From CAZRVH01 sp964608325 (GTDB lineage Bacteria > Patescibacteriota > Gracilibacteria > Peribacterales > Peribacteraceae): DNA of 64,000 nucleotides. The notes beneath the pieces were generated by a model. That model searched no databases. It saw nothing but the letters and a program-made list of their open reading frames with translations, and was not told the origin of the DNA. This document shows, piece after piece, positions 23,100-29,424 of the stretch. A program made the translations under genes and the position numbers. How positions within the stretch are numbered: the first letter of the stretch is position 1; each line of letters starts with the position of its first letter. The stretch covers positions 1-64,000 of the forward strand of contig CAZSMX010000003.1 in the NCBI GenBank assembly GCA_964608325.1, in the 5' to 3' direction.

Positions 23100-23128
23100 T
23101 TGTGGATATTTCCAGCGAGGAGTACACT
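23100..23128 (+). promoter_or_regulatory. Promoter of the Cys-rich membrane protein gene
   Basis: TTGTGG (23100-23105), a 17-nt spacer and TACACT (23123-23128). The predicted start near 23135 leaves a short leader before the ATG at 23159 and rules out the in-frame GTG at 23102. Confidence 0.55.
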
Positions 23129-23158
23129 TTTTTTGATTTACCCTTTCCCCATTTCCCT

Positions 23159-23482
23159 ATGTGTGGTTCCCATGAATCCCGCTGCAAGACATGCAAGACG
23201 GTCGGCATGATCACGATGATCTTCACCGTCCTCTTCACCCTCGTGGCCCTCTACGCTTCGTATCGCGTCTTCTTCGTCCTCGATAATCGCATTGGCACGA
23301 CGGATGGATCGCTCGTCATCATCGCCGCGATCTTCTGCCTTGGCGCCGTGAACAAGGGTATGAAGATGTGTCCCTGCCGATCCAAGGGATGCGGCTGCGG
23401 CGGAGGCTGCGGATGCGGAGACAAGGGTGGTTGCGATTGCGGACATGACCACGGCGACGCCGCTGCGTCCCACCAGCACTAA
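23159..23482 (+). CDS. Two-helix membrane protein with Cys/Gly/His-rich metal-binding-like tail
   Basis: 107 residues. Residues 1-15 carry three cysteines (MCGSHESRCKTCK). Two membrane helices follow (about 17-38 and 50-66). The last ~40 residues are CPCRSKGCGCGGGCGCGDKG then CDCGHDHGDAAASHQH, with about ten cysteines and four histidines. Such a tail could bind Zn, Cu, Ni or Fe. Topology suggests both ends are on the same side. A similar Cys-Gly tail occurs in the protein at 14638-15255. Not a known family by eye. Confidence 0.65.
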   Translation: MCGSHESRCKTCKTVGMITMIFTVLFTLVALYASYRVFFVLDNRIGTTDGSLVIIAAIFCLGAVNKGMKMCPCRSKGCGCGGGCGCGDKGGCDCGHDHGDAAASHQH

Positions 23483-23500
23483 GACCGTTCGATGAAAAAG

Positions 23501-23530
23501 AAAGGCGGGCCGCGAGGTTCGCCTTTTTTG
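23501..23530 (+). terminator. Rho-independent terminator
   Basis: AGGCG/CGCCT stem (23503-23524) with a seven-base T run, 20 nt after the Cys-rich protein gene. Confidence 0.75.
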
Positions 23531-23542
23531 GATATAGCAAAT

Positions 23543-23631
23543 GGCCGCAGGCCAGCCGAAGCGGGTCTACGTTTTCCGTCCGCCTTTGCCAAGGCTACGG
23601 CGGACAGCATTCGCTTCGCGAAGGCTGGCGG
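23543..23631. repeat. Palindromic repeats abutting tRNA-Ser
   Basis: Two adjoining palindromes. 23578-23607 is GTCCGCCTTTGCC-AAGG-CTACGGCGGACAG, of the CCGCCTTCGC family. 23608-23631 contains TTCGCTTCGCGAAGGCTGGCGG and overlaps the 3' end, including the encoded CCA, of tRNA-Ser. Confidence 0.6.
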
Positions 23632-23715
23632 AGGGGGGGAGATTCGAACTCCCGAGACGCTTTCACGTCTACACGCTTTCCAAGCGTGCGCACTAGGCCA
23701 CTATGCGACCCCTCC
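23626..23715 (-). tRNA. tRNA-Ser (GGA)
   Basis: Minus strand: acceptor GGAGGGG (23715-23709) pairs with CCCCTCC (23636-23630). The anticodon stem-loop is CACGC-TTGGAAA-GCGTG, with anticodon GGA. A long variable arm (AGACG-TGAAAG-CGTCT) is typical of serine tRNA. The T arm is GGGAG-TTCGAAT-CTCCC. Discriminator G and CCA (23628-23626) are encoded. Confidence 0.95.
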
Positions 23716-23837
23716 AGATGTGCGGACGCCAGTATAAGGATTTGTGGGGCCAAAGAAAGTGGTTCGGGTCCCCTTTATTCCGCGTAAAACGAGTTTTTGA
23801 ATGATTCAGGGTGTTCGTGATACCTTGGAAGGCAATT

Positions 23838-24602
23838 ATGGAACGCAAGATTGTAGCCATCGGCGGAGGAGAGATGGGCCGGCCCGGAACGAAAAAAGAA
23901 ACGGTGCCGATCGACAAGGAGATCATCGCCTTGTCCGGAAAAAAGAAGCCTAAGGTCCTTTTCATCCCCACTGCCAGCAAGGACTCCGAGGGGTACGTTC
24001 AGGTATTTTTCAAGTATTACGGGAAGCTGGGTGCCGACGTGAGCGTGCTGAGCATTCTCAAGGAAAATCTTTCAAGGAAAGAGATCAAGGAAAAGATCAT
24101 GGGATCGGACATCGTCTACGTCGGCGGAGGCAACACGATGCAGATGATGAAGAAATGGAGGGCCGCCGGCGTCGATGTGCTCCTTCGTAAAGCTGCTCGC
24201 AAAGGCATCGTCCTGTGCGGCCTCAGCGCGGGATCCGTGTGTTGGTTCCGCGAAGGCAATTCCGATTCCCTGAAGTCCATGAATCCTAAACTGCCGTATG
24301 TGAAGGTGCGCGGTTTGAATCTCATCCCCGCTTTGCATTGCCCGCACTATGACGCGGAGTTCGATCGGCAGGCATCTGTCAAAAAAATGATGAAGACAAC
24401 TCCCGGCGTCGCCATCGCCTTAGACAACTGCTGCGCCATCGAGATCGTGGGCAAGACGTACCGTATCATCCGATCGAAGAAAACCGCCAAGGCGCGCAAG
24501 CTCTATTGGAAGGGCGGAAAGTACCATGACGAACCGATCGAGTCATCGGATTCCTTCGAACCGCTTGCCCACCTTCTTGCAAAGAAGGACACTGCCGTCT
24601 GA
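23838..24602 (+). CDS. Peptidase S51 family (dipeptidase E / cyanophycinase-like)
   Basis: 254 residues from the ATG at 23838. The fold signatures are FIPTASKD, VYVGGGNTMQMMKKW and GLSAGSVCWF, where the Ser of G-x-SAGS is the nucleophile, plus a late HCPHYD. Members cleave Asp-X dipeptides or related substrates in the cytoplasm. GGAAGG lies 7 nt before the ATG. Upstream TTGAAT, 18-nt spacer and TACCTT (23820-23825) could be the promoter. The HD hydrolase gene follows 3 nt after the stop. Confidence 0.88.
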   Translation: MERKIVAIGGGEMGRPGTKKETVPIDKEIIALSGKKKPKVLFIPTASKDSEGYVQVFFKYYGKLGADVSVLSILKENLSRKEIKEKIMGSDIVYVGGGNTMQMMKKWRAAGVDVLLRKAARKGIVLCGLSAGSVCWFREGNSDSLKSMNPKLPYVKVRGLNLIPALHCPHYDAEFDRQASVKKMMKTTPGVAIALDNCCAIEIVGKTYRIIRSKKTAKARKLYWKGGKYHDEPIESSDSFEPLAHLLAKKDTAV

Positions 24603-24605
24603 CAT

Positions 24606-25190
24606 ATGGATCGTGACCTCCAACTTCTCTTCGAACTCGGCACGCTGCGCTTCGTCCCGCGGACATGGAACCAGCTCCATGATCCCAAGTTCGCCAACGT
24701 CGCGGAGCACATGTTCCGCATGCTGTGGATCGCGCTGATCCTGGCGAAGAGGGAAGGGGCGGACGTCGACAAAGTCCTGAAAATCGCGTTGGTGCACGAC
24801 ATCACCGAGAGCCGTACGGGGGATGTCCACACGCTCACGCGCCACTACGTGCAGCGCGACGAAGAGAGCGCATTGGCGGACATGATGACTTCCACATCTT
24901 TCGAATCCGAAGCGAAAGAACTGATGGAGGAGTACCACAAGCGCGAGACGTTGGAGGCGAAGGTGGTGAAGGATGCCGATACGCTGGATGTCGACATGGA
25001 GTTGCGCGAGCTGACTGCGAAAGGCGGGAAGTACCCGAAGACATGGGATGAGAAGCGCCGGCAGATCGTGGAGCACGATTTGTACACCGAGAGCGCCAGG
25101 AAGATGTGGCACGAGATCAACGCGGCGGATCCGTACGAGTGGTACGCTGATGGAATCGAGAGGGTGATGAAAAGGAAAAAGTCTTCATAA
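24606..25190 (+). CDS. HD domain hydrolase (YfbR/HDDC2-like)
   Basis: 194 residues. The metal-binding histidines and aspartates fit the HD superfamily: NVAEHMFRMLWIA (His, with Arg), ALVHDITESRTGD (the HD pair and the distal Asp) and VKDADTLD. This arrangement is that of YfbR/HDDC2, 5'-deoxynucleotidases that dephosphorylate dNMPs. The gene is 3 nt after the S51 peptidase gene, so they are probably one transcript. The exact substrate is inferred. Confidence 0.85.
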   Translation: MDRDLQLLFELGTLRFVPRTWNQLHDPKFANVAEHMFRMLWIALILAKREGADVDKVLKIALVHDITESRTGDVHTLTRHYVQRDEESALADMMTSTSFESEAKELMEEYHKRETLEAKVVKDADTLDVDMELRELTAKGGKYPKTWDEKRRQIVEHDLYTESARKMWHEINAADPYEWYADGIERVMKRKKSS

Positions 25191-25226
25191 GTCCTCTCCC
25201 TAACCCTCTCCTGGAAGGAGAGGGAA
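25191..25226. repeat. CCCTCTCC/GGAGAGGG inverted repeat
   Basis: CCCTAACCCTCTCC-TGGAA-GGAGAGGG. Same family as 11147-11212. It lies directly after the HD hydrolase stop. Confidence 0.6.
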
Positions 25227-25255
25227 CTCCCTTAGCCGCTTACGCGCCTGTCTCC

Positions 25256-25675
25256 ATGTCCTTCCCCGTCGAACTCGCACCGGCATTGATTGCCCTGGCT
25301 TCCGAACTGAAGCTGAACCCGAACGACGTCGAAGAGTCCTTCATCCGCGGAAGCGGCAAGGGCGGGCAGAAGATCAATAAGACCGCGTCGACGGTTCAGT
25401 TGGTGCACAAACCGACAGGCATCGAGGTGCGCATGCAGAAGCACCGCGAGCAGAGCAAGAACAGGTTGAGCGCGTGGAAACTTCTGATTCTCAAGCTGGA
25501 AGAGAAGGAGAGGGGGGAGGAGTCCCAGCTCGCGCGCGAGGCGTACAAGATCAAGAAGCAGAAGCAGCGCCGCAGCAGGAAGTCTAAATTGAAAATGCTC
25601 GACGCGAAGCATCACCGCGGGGATATCAAAGAAAAACGCCGCGGGGCGTGGAATGAATGGAGGGAATCCGCGTGA
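25256..25675 (+). CDS. RF-1 domain protein (ArfB/mtRF-R-like peptidyl-tRNA hydrolase)
   Basis: 139 residues. The catalytic GGQ lies in IRGSGKGGQKINKTASTVQL, followed by HKPTGIEVRMQKHREQSKNR, matching domain 3 of class I release factors. The stop-codon-recognition domains are absent. A long Lys/Arg-rich C-terminal helix (KIKKQKQRRSRKSKLK) resembles the tail that ArfB uses to enter the empty mRNA channel. A role in rescuing stalled ribosomes is therefore likely. It is convergent with rpmB, with a 4-nt gap. Confidence 0.85.
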   Translation: MSFPVELAPALIALASELKLNPNDVEESFIRGSGKGGQKINKTASTVQLVHKPTGIEVRMQKHREQSKNRLSAWKLLILKLEEKERGEESQLAREAYKIKKQKQRRSRKSKLKMLDAKHHRGDIKEKRRGAWNEWRESA

Positions 25676-25679
25676 TGTC

Positions 25680-25889
25680 TTACGCCTTCTGCCCCTTCTG
25701 CATCCTCTTTGCGAGCGTGCGCAGGTAGCTCGTCGAAACCTTCATCGTCTTGTAAAGGCCCGTAGCCGGGTCGAACACGCGCTTCTTCTGCATGTTTACC
25801 TTCCAGGAGCGGCGCGTGGAGCGCAGCGAGTGGCTTCGGGTGTTCCCGAAAGCGGTCTTCTTGCCGGTTTTGATGCAGGCGCGTGCCAT
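25680..25889 (-). CDS. rpmB: 50S ribosomal protein L28 (bL28)
   Basis: 69 residues: MARACIKTGKKTAFGNTRSH, RSTRRSWKVNMQKKRV and STSYLRTLAK match L28 (A-x-x-C-x-x-T-G-K, G-N-x-x-S-H, NLQK). The N-terminal Cys pair of some L28 proteins is reduced to one. It is monocistronic, with its own strong promoter. Confidence 0.94.
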   Translation of the reverse strand: MARACIKTGKKTAFGNTRSHSLRSTRRSWKVNMQKKRVFDPATGLYKTMKVSTSYLRTLAKRMQKGQKA

Positions 25890-25900
25890 AAAGCTGCGGT

Positions 25901-25929
25901 ACCCTACCCGAGGGTTTTGGCAATGTCAA
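25901..25929 (-). promoter_or_regulatory. rpmB promoter
   Basis: On the minus strand TTGACA (25929-25924), a 17-nt spacer and TAGGGT (25906-25901), with 11 nt to the ATG. This is the best consensus promoter in the window; its leader would be ~5 nt. Confidence 0.75.
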
Positions 25930-25968
25930 ACACCTCTTTTGCCCTAGGAAAGGTGCTTTCGGGCTTTA

Positions 25969-25996
25969 TTGACTTAAAAAACAAATTATATAAAAT
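25969..25996 (+). promoter_or_regulatory. Promoter of the orphan gene at 26099
   Basis: TTGACT (25969-25974), a 16-nt spacer and TAAAAT (25991-25996). The ~95-nt leader that follows can form a 9-bp hairpin, GAGGCAAGC (from ~26034) with GCTTGCCTC (to ~26083). Confidence 0.6.
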
Positions 25997-26098
25997 GTCA
26001 ATGTGCCCCTTCACAGCACGGGCAGGATCTATGCGAGGCAAGCACCGAGCGCATCATTTTCGTGCCTTCTGCGCTTGCCTCACCTCTCGCGATTCGTC

Positions 26099-26698
26099 AT
26101 GAATCGCACAAGCCGCCAGCGTCCGGCGATAGCGGACAAAGATTTTTATCTCTGGAGAGATAAAACCATGTTTCCTGCTAACATTGGACTAGATTGTTGC
26201 CTATTTGATACCACTGCACTCTTCGGCGAACAACCGAAAGGAGGCCTCCATCCTTCGCCAGGCAAATATGTCATTAGAACTCACAAGGATATATCGCCGA
26301 GCGAGCTTCGCATGGCGGATATTGGGAAAATGTTTCTTTGGCAGCATGATTGGCATGACAACTATCCCTGGGCGTGCCAGCAGATGACCAGTGGCGTGTT
26401 TGAATTGAGACTGTTGGCTCCCGACGGCAACTTGAGAAGCTTTGAAGATCGGATGTCCTTGTTGGATCAGGGTGAGGTGCCGGCCCCACTCGTGCTTCTG
26501 GAGCTCCTACTCCTTTGTTTGCAATGTACTGGACTACCCGACCCACTCCGTGGCGAGTGGGTGTTCTGCCCGGAAACGAACTCATCGGGACAGAATATTG
26601 CGCTCTCGTGGAGCAGCGGGCGCATAATAATTCTCAATGGTATGGTTGCAGGTACAGAACAATTCGCATGGTTTGCAGCATGCAAACGACTGCAATAA
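26099..26698 (+). CDS. Hypothetical protein, AT-richer than its neighbours
   Basis: 199 residues from the ATG at 26099, or 176 from the ATG at 26168, which has GGAGAG about 9 nt upstream and is a serious alternative. There is no signal peptide. Trp, His and Asp are frequent (WQHDWHDNYPWACQQ), and there is a hydrophobic VLLELLLLCLQC stretch. A long structured leader, a dedicated promoter, a terminator and lower GC content set it apart from the neighbouring genes, as expected for an acquired gene. No family recognised. Confidence 0.55.
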   Translation: MNRTSRQRPAIADKDFYLWRDKTMFPANIGLDCCLFDTTALFGEQPKGGLHPSPGKYVIRTHKDISPSELRMADIGKMFLWQHDWHDNYPWACQQMTSGVFELRLLAPDGNLRSFEDRMSLLDQGEVPAPLVLLELLLLCLQCTGLPDPLRGEWVFCPETNSSGQNIALSWSSGRIIILNGMVAGTEQFAWFAACKRLQ

Positions 26699-26730
26699 TT
26701 CCTGCACTGCTTCAGGTTATGCACACAGTG

Positions 26731-26757
26731 CCCCCGCAGCTTCGGCTGCAGGTTTTT
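26731..26757 (+). terminator. Rho-independent terminator with TTCG loop
   Basis: CGCAGC-TTCG-GCTGC stem followed by AGG and TTTTT; it ends the orphan gene at 26099-26698. Confidence 0.75.
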
Positions 26758-26807
26758 CTCATGTAATCCATCGACTCCCACGCCCGATCGGTTATGCTGG
26801 CATCGAT

Positions 26808-27470
26808 ATGGATTTCCTCAATCCCACCTACATCATCGCCATCCTCATCGCCATTTCGGTCCACGAATGGGCGCATGCCTTTACGGCCGATCGATTGGGG
26901 GATCCCACCCCCCGCGACATGGGCCGCCTGACAGTGAACCCCATCGCCCACCTGGATCTGCTGGGCGCCGTCATGTTCCTGGTCGTCGGGTTCGGATGGG
27001 CCAAGCCCGTGCCGGTGAATCCCGCGTACTTCAAGCACCACAAGGGCGGCATGGCGCTCACCGCCATCGCGGGCCCCCTCAGCAACCTCATCCTGGCGTT
27101 CGCCGCGTACACGCTCCTGAACTTCATCGCGCTGCGTAATCCCGGCAGCGTGGAAGACCTGTTGCGCGGTACTGCCACCGGCTCCCCGCTGATGACCATC
27201 ATCCTGATGATCCTGCAGGGATCGCTTTTCGTGAACCTGGCCCTCATGGCGTTCAACCTGTTCCCCATCGCGCCGCTGGACGGCAGCAACGTCTTGCGCC
27301 TGTTCATCCCGCTGCGCTACGAGGACCGCTACGATGATTTCCTCCGCGTCGGCCCCTACATCCTGCTGTTCCTCCTGCTTTTCGAATCCTTCCTCCCGTT
27401 CCCGCTGCTCAGCAGCTGGGTGCGGTGGATCATGGAGGCGGTGTTCAACGTGTTCGCGTTGGTTTTCTAA
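26808..27470 (+). CDS. M50 family site-2-type protease
   Basis: 220 residues, at least five hydrophobic segments. The zinc motif HEWAH (HExxH, residues 19-23) lies in the first helix. NLFPIAPLDGSNVLRLF gives the third ligand region (N-x-x-P-x-x-P-L-D-G). It lacks a PDZ domain, as in the short YwhC-type group. It would cleave within membrane-spanning segments. TATGCT ends 9 nt before the ATG. The stop codon overlaps that of the convergent gene at 27467-27982. Confidence 0.92.
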   Translation: MDFLNPTYIIAILIAISVHEWAHAFTADRLGDPTPRDMGRLTVNPIAHLDLLGAVMFLVVGFGWAKPVPVNPAYFKHHKGGMALTAIAGPLSNLILAFAAYTLLNFIALRNPGSVEDLLRGTATGSPLMTIILMILQGSLFVNLALMAFNLFPIAPLDGSNVLRLFIPLRYEDRYDDFLRVGPYILLFLLLFESFLPFPLLSSWVRWIMEAVFNVFALVF

Positions 27471-27982
27471 ATCTTCCGTGCGTCGTACGCCCAGTGCAGC
27501 ACTGCCTGGCGCTGCCTGCGCCTGCAGGAAAGATCGCCGCGTTCGCAATTCTTTTTGATCTGGGTGATGTGCCGCTTGATCGCGAGCCAGCGTTTGATCT
27601 GCCGGTCGTCTTCCCCGGGCATGCGGCGTCCCATGTAGTACCGGCAGTACCACTGGAACCAGCCGCGCGGGTCGGCGGGGTGGATCCATCCTTTCTTCTT
27701 CCACACCGAGAGCGGCTGGCTGGCGTTCACGCTGAAGAAGTTGAGCGTCTTGTCGCGCTTCTCGGGTGAGAGCTTCGCACGGGCGAACCAGTCCTTCGGA
27801 AATTCCTTTGCGCAGTCCGTCATGTACTTCCCCCCGAACACCCCTAGCGCGAGCATCTCCTTCGGAGTGAGTTCGGGCTTGAAGCGCTCGTCGAAATTCT
27901 TCCCTTCCGGTTCCGTGAGTACGTATGTGCACTGCTGCATGAGGTCATCGACGTGCACGGTGACGGGGGAGCGGCGCGGCAT
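27467..27982 (-). CDS. Conserved protein with a Trp/Arg-rich domain, function unknown
   Basis: 171 residues, cytoplasmic, rich in Trp, Tyr and Arg. The core GGKYMTDCAKEFP, QPLSVWKKKGWIHPADPRGW, FQWYCRYYMGRRMPGED, IKRWLAIKRH and RQRQAVLHWAYD looks like a conserved family seen in scattered bacteria and some eukaryotes, but I know no function for it. Two or more cysteines in the C-terminal part (KKNCERGDLSCRRRQ) could bind metal. TATGGT ends 8 nt before the ATG. Its stop overlaps the stop of the M50 gene. Confidence 0.7.
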   Translation of the reverse strand: MPRRSPVTVHVDDLMQQCTYVLTEPEGKNFDERFKPELTPKEMLALGVFGGKYMTDCAKEFPKDWFARAKLSPEKRDKTLNFFSVNASQPLSVWKKKGWIHPADPRGWFQWYCRYYMGRRMPGEDDRQIKRWLAIKRHITQIKKNCERGDLSCRRRQRQAVLHWAYDARKI

Positions 27983-28013
27983 ATGCGCCTACCATACGCA
28001 GATCGCGGGCAAC

Positions 28014-28038
28014 AAAAAAGCCCGCCGATGAGGCGGGC
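28014..28038 (-). terminator. Rho-independent terminator
   Basis: GCCCGCC-TCATC-GGCGGGC read on the minus strand, then TTTTTT. It ends the gene at 28054-28422. Confidence 0.8.
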
Positions 28039-28053
28039 TTCCTATTACATCGA

Positions 28054-28422
28054 TTAGCGGCCGGGCTTGTAATCCCGTACTAAATTACCATTGTCGTCAC
28101 GTTCTGCAGATTTGTAGGCTTCGTACTCGTGGTTTCCAGGCGCCTCGTCATCTTCAGTGGCCGGAGCGGGAGCTTCCGTCGGACGGAGTTCGGGACCCAT
28201 TGGCGTCTTCGAAATTGCATCGCGCGTCTCAGTGGTACCCTTCACTACGGCTGCTTTTGCCCTTTTTTGCTGCCTTAGGATAGCTTCGTTGTGCTGATTG
28301 ATAACTTCTTCACCCCTGCCTCCGGGCAGACCTGCCTCAAGTTCTCCATCCGGACCACGGCCTTCATTGCCGTCTTCGTGCGGATTAAAGAAGCTATCAT
28401 CGACATCATCATTAATCTCCAT
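28054..28422 (-). CDS. Hydrophilic hypothetical protein (122 aa)
   Basis: Very acidic N-terminus (MEINDDVDDSFFNPHEDG), Gly-rich middle, then helical QHNEAILRQQKRAKAAVVKG and a Pro/Ala/Glu-rich end. No membrane or signal segments. Probably disordered. Single-gene unit with a good promoter (28458-28486) and a terminator. Function unknown. Confidence 0.55.
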   Translation of the reverse strand: MEINDDVDDSFFNPHEDGNEGRGPDGELEAGLPGGRGEEVINQHNEAILRQQKRAKAAVVKGTTETRDAISKTPMGPELRPTEAPAPATEDDEAPGNHEYEAYKSAERDDNGNLVRDYKPGR

Positions 28423-28457
28423 ATGTATTTATTGGTATGAAATAAATGAATATACGT

Positions 28458-28486
28458 ATTATACCATCATTTATTAATTTATGCAA
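28458..28486 (-). promoter_or_regulatory. Extended -10 promoter of the gene at 28054-28422
   Basis: On the minus strand TTGCAT (28486-28481), a 17-nt spacer ending in TGG, and perfect TATAAT (28463-28458). The leader is about 30 nt. Confidence 0.65.
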
Positions 28487-28563
28487 TAATTTGGCAATAC
28501 GTCAAATCGACTTTTTGGATAAAAATATCGAAGATATTGGCTTAAAGGTTTGTTTAAAAACAA

Positions 28564-28716
28564 TGGAGCCGTCCATCAGCCTTCGCTTGTGAGCTTCGGC
28601 CGACAGGCCGGGAACCGGCGAGCCCGTCCTTACCCTTCGATTCTCTCAGGGCAAGCCATGGACCTTAAGCACTGCCTGCCCGCCATAGCTTTAGCGAAGG
28701 CGGGAACTAGGACGGC
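28564..28716 (-). pseudogene. Degenerate tRNA-Thr copy 1, broken by three insertions
   Basis: Keeps both acceptor strands (GCCGTCC at 28716-28710, GGACGGC and TCCA at 28574-28564) and the GGTAAGGACGG anticodon/variable segment of the intact gene at 28881-28955. Extra DNA interrupts the D arm (palindrome of the CCGCCTTCGC family, 28673-28706), the anticodon loop just before GGT (~22 nt) and the T arm (28575-28608, a second palindrome). Total 153 nt against 75 nt in the intact gene. It is unlikely to fold as a tRNA without splicing. Confidence 0.75.
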
Positions 28717-28739
28717 TTATTGGGTTGATATTGAAAGAA

Positions 28740-28857
28740 TGGAGCCGTCCACCGGGATTGAACCGGCGACCCCGTCCTTACCATGGATATGACGGCTGTG
28801 TGCAGATGTAGTTTTTTTGATGCTCGCTTTCGCTCGCAAGCACTGAGCTAGGACGGC
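28740..28857 (-). pseudogene. Degenerate tRNA-Thr copy 2, interrupted in the D/anticodon arm
   Basis: Identical to the intact tRNA-Thr from the CCA end through the anticodon loop (28740-28787) and again for the acceptor 5' strand and start of the D arm (28841-28857). Ten bases are replaced by 53 nt (28788-28840), which contain TTTTTTT and the palindrome GCTCGCTTTCGCTCGC. The 23-nt spacer after it is the same as after copy 1. Confidence 0.8.
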
Positions 28858-28880
28858 TTATTGGGTTGATATTGAAAGAA

Positions 28881-28955
28881 TGGAGCCGTCCACCGGGATT
28901 GAACCGGCGACCCCGTCCTTACCATGGACGTGCTCTACCACTGAGCTAGGACGGC
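28881..28955 (-). tRNA. tRNA-Thr (GGT)
   Basis: Minus strand: GCCGTCC acceptor (28955-28949) pairs with GGACGGC. D arm is GCTC..GAGC. Anticodon arm is CGTCC-ATGGTAA-GGACG with anticodon GGT. T arm is GCCGG-TTCAATC-CCGGT. Discriminator T and CCA (28883-28881) are encoded. It is the intact last unit of a three-unit tandem array. Confidence 0.95.
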
Positions 28956-28981
28956 TTGGGGCCGCAATCCTAACGCATCTA

Positions 28982-29389
28982 TCAGTGGGAATCCACTGTT
29001 TCCTGCCAACCTTGGGGTGGTTCTTTCCGATAGGCATGTATTGCGTTGTTAAGCGTATGGAGGCAGAGAAGGGCGCATTTCATGCGTCTTGCGCCCACAG
29101 GTACTCCTAGCATCCCGGTGATCTTCGCGGCATTCCACGCTTCCAGCTCCTCTACCGTTTTGCCCCGTATCTCATCGGACAGGATGGACATCGTCGCCTG
29201 GCTGATGGCGCATCCGTCGCCCGTCCATCCGATGCCGGCGACAGCGCCGTCTTCGATCAAGAGGTCGATCGTGAGCGTGTCGCCGCAGCTCGCGTTCAGT
29301 TCGGCATGCGAGATTGTCGGAGAGGGGAGGCGTTCCTTTCCGTGGGGATGCTTGTAATGGTCGATGATGTTCTCCGCGTAGATGTCCAC
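28982..29389 (-). CDS. sufU: SufU-type iron-sulfur scaffold / sulfur-transfer protein
   Basis: 135 residues from a GTG at 29389. The three conserved cysteines are in ELNASCGDTL, GWTGDGCAISQA and RRMKCALLCL. The spacing and the insert between the second and third fit SufU better than IscU. SufU accepts sulfur from SufS. The gene follows sufS by 25 nt on the same strand, supporting a sufSU unit. Confidence 0.9.
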   Translation of the reverse strand: MDIYAENIIDHYKHPHGKERLPSPTISHAELNASCGDTLTIDLLIEDGAVAGIGWTGDGCAISQATMSILSDEIRGKTVEELEAWNAAKITGMLGVPVGARRMKCALLCLHTLNNAIHAYRKEPPQGWQETVDSH

Positions 29390-29390
29390 G

Positions 29391-29424
29391 ATAGGGTGAG
29401 GGTTGGGAGTAGGGTTAGGATCGG
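29391..29424. repeat. GGGTTAGG-type intergenic repeat overlapping the sufS stop
   Basis: GATAGGGTGAGGGTTGGGAG then TAGGGTTAGG. The TTA inside GGGTTAGG is the stop codon (TAA on the minus strand) of sufS. Same family as 13209-13306 and 34276-34321. Confidence 0.55.

Noticed and set aside
28564..28857. CRISPR-like direct repeats
   Set aside because: The repeated units are tRNA-Thr sequences with a constant 23-nt spacer; spacers are identical, not variable, and no cas genes are present.
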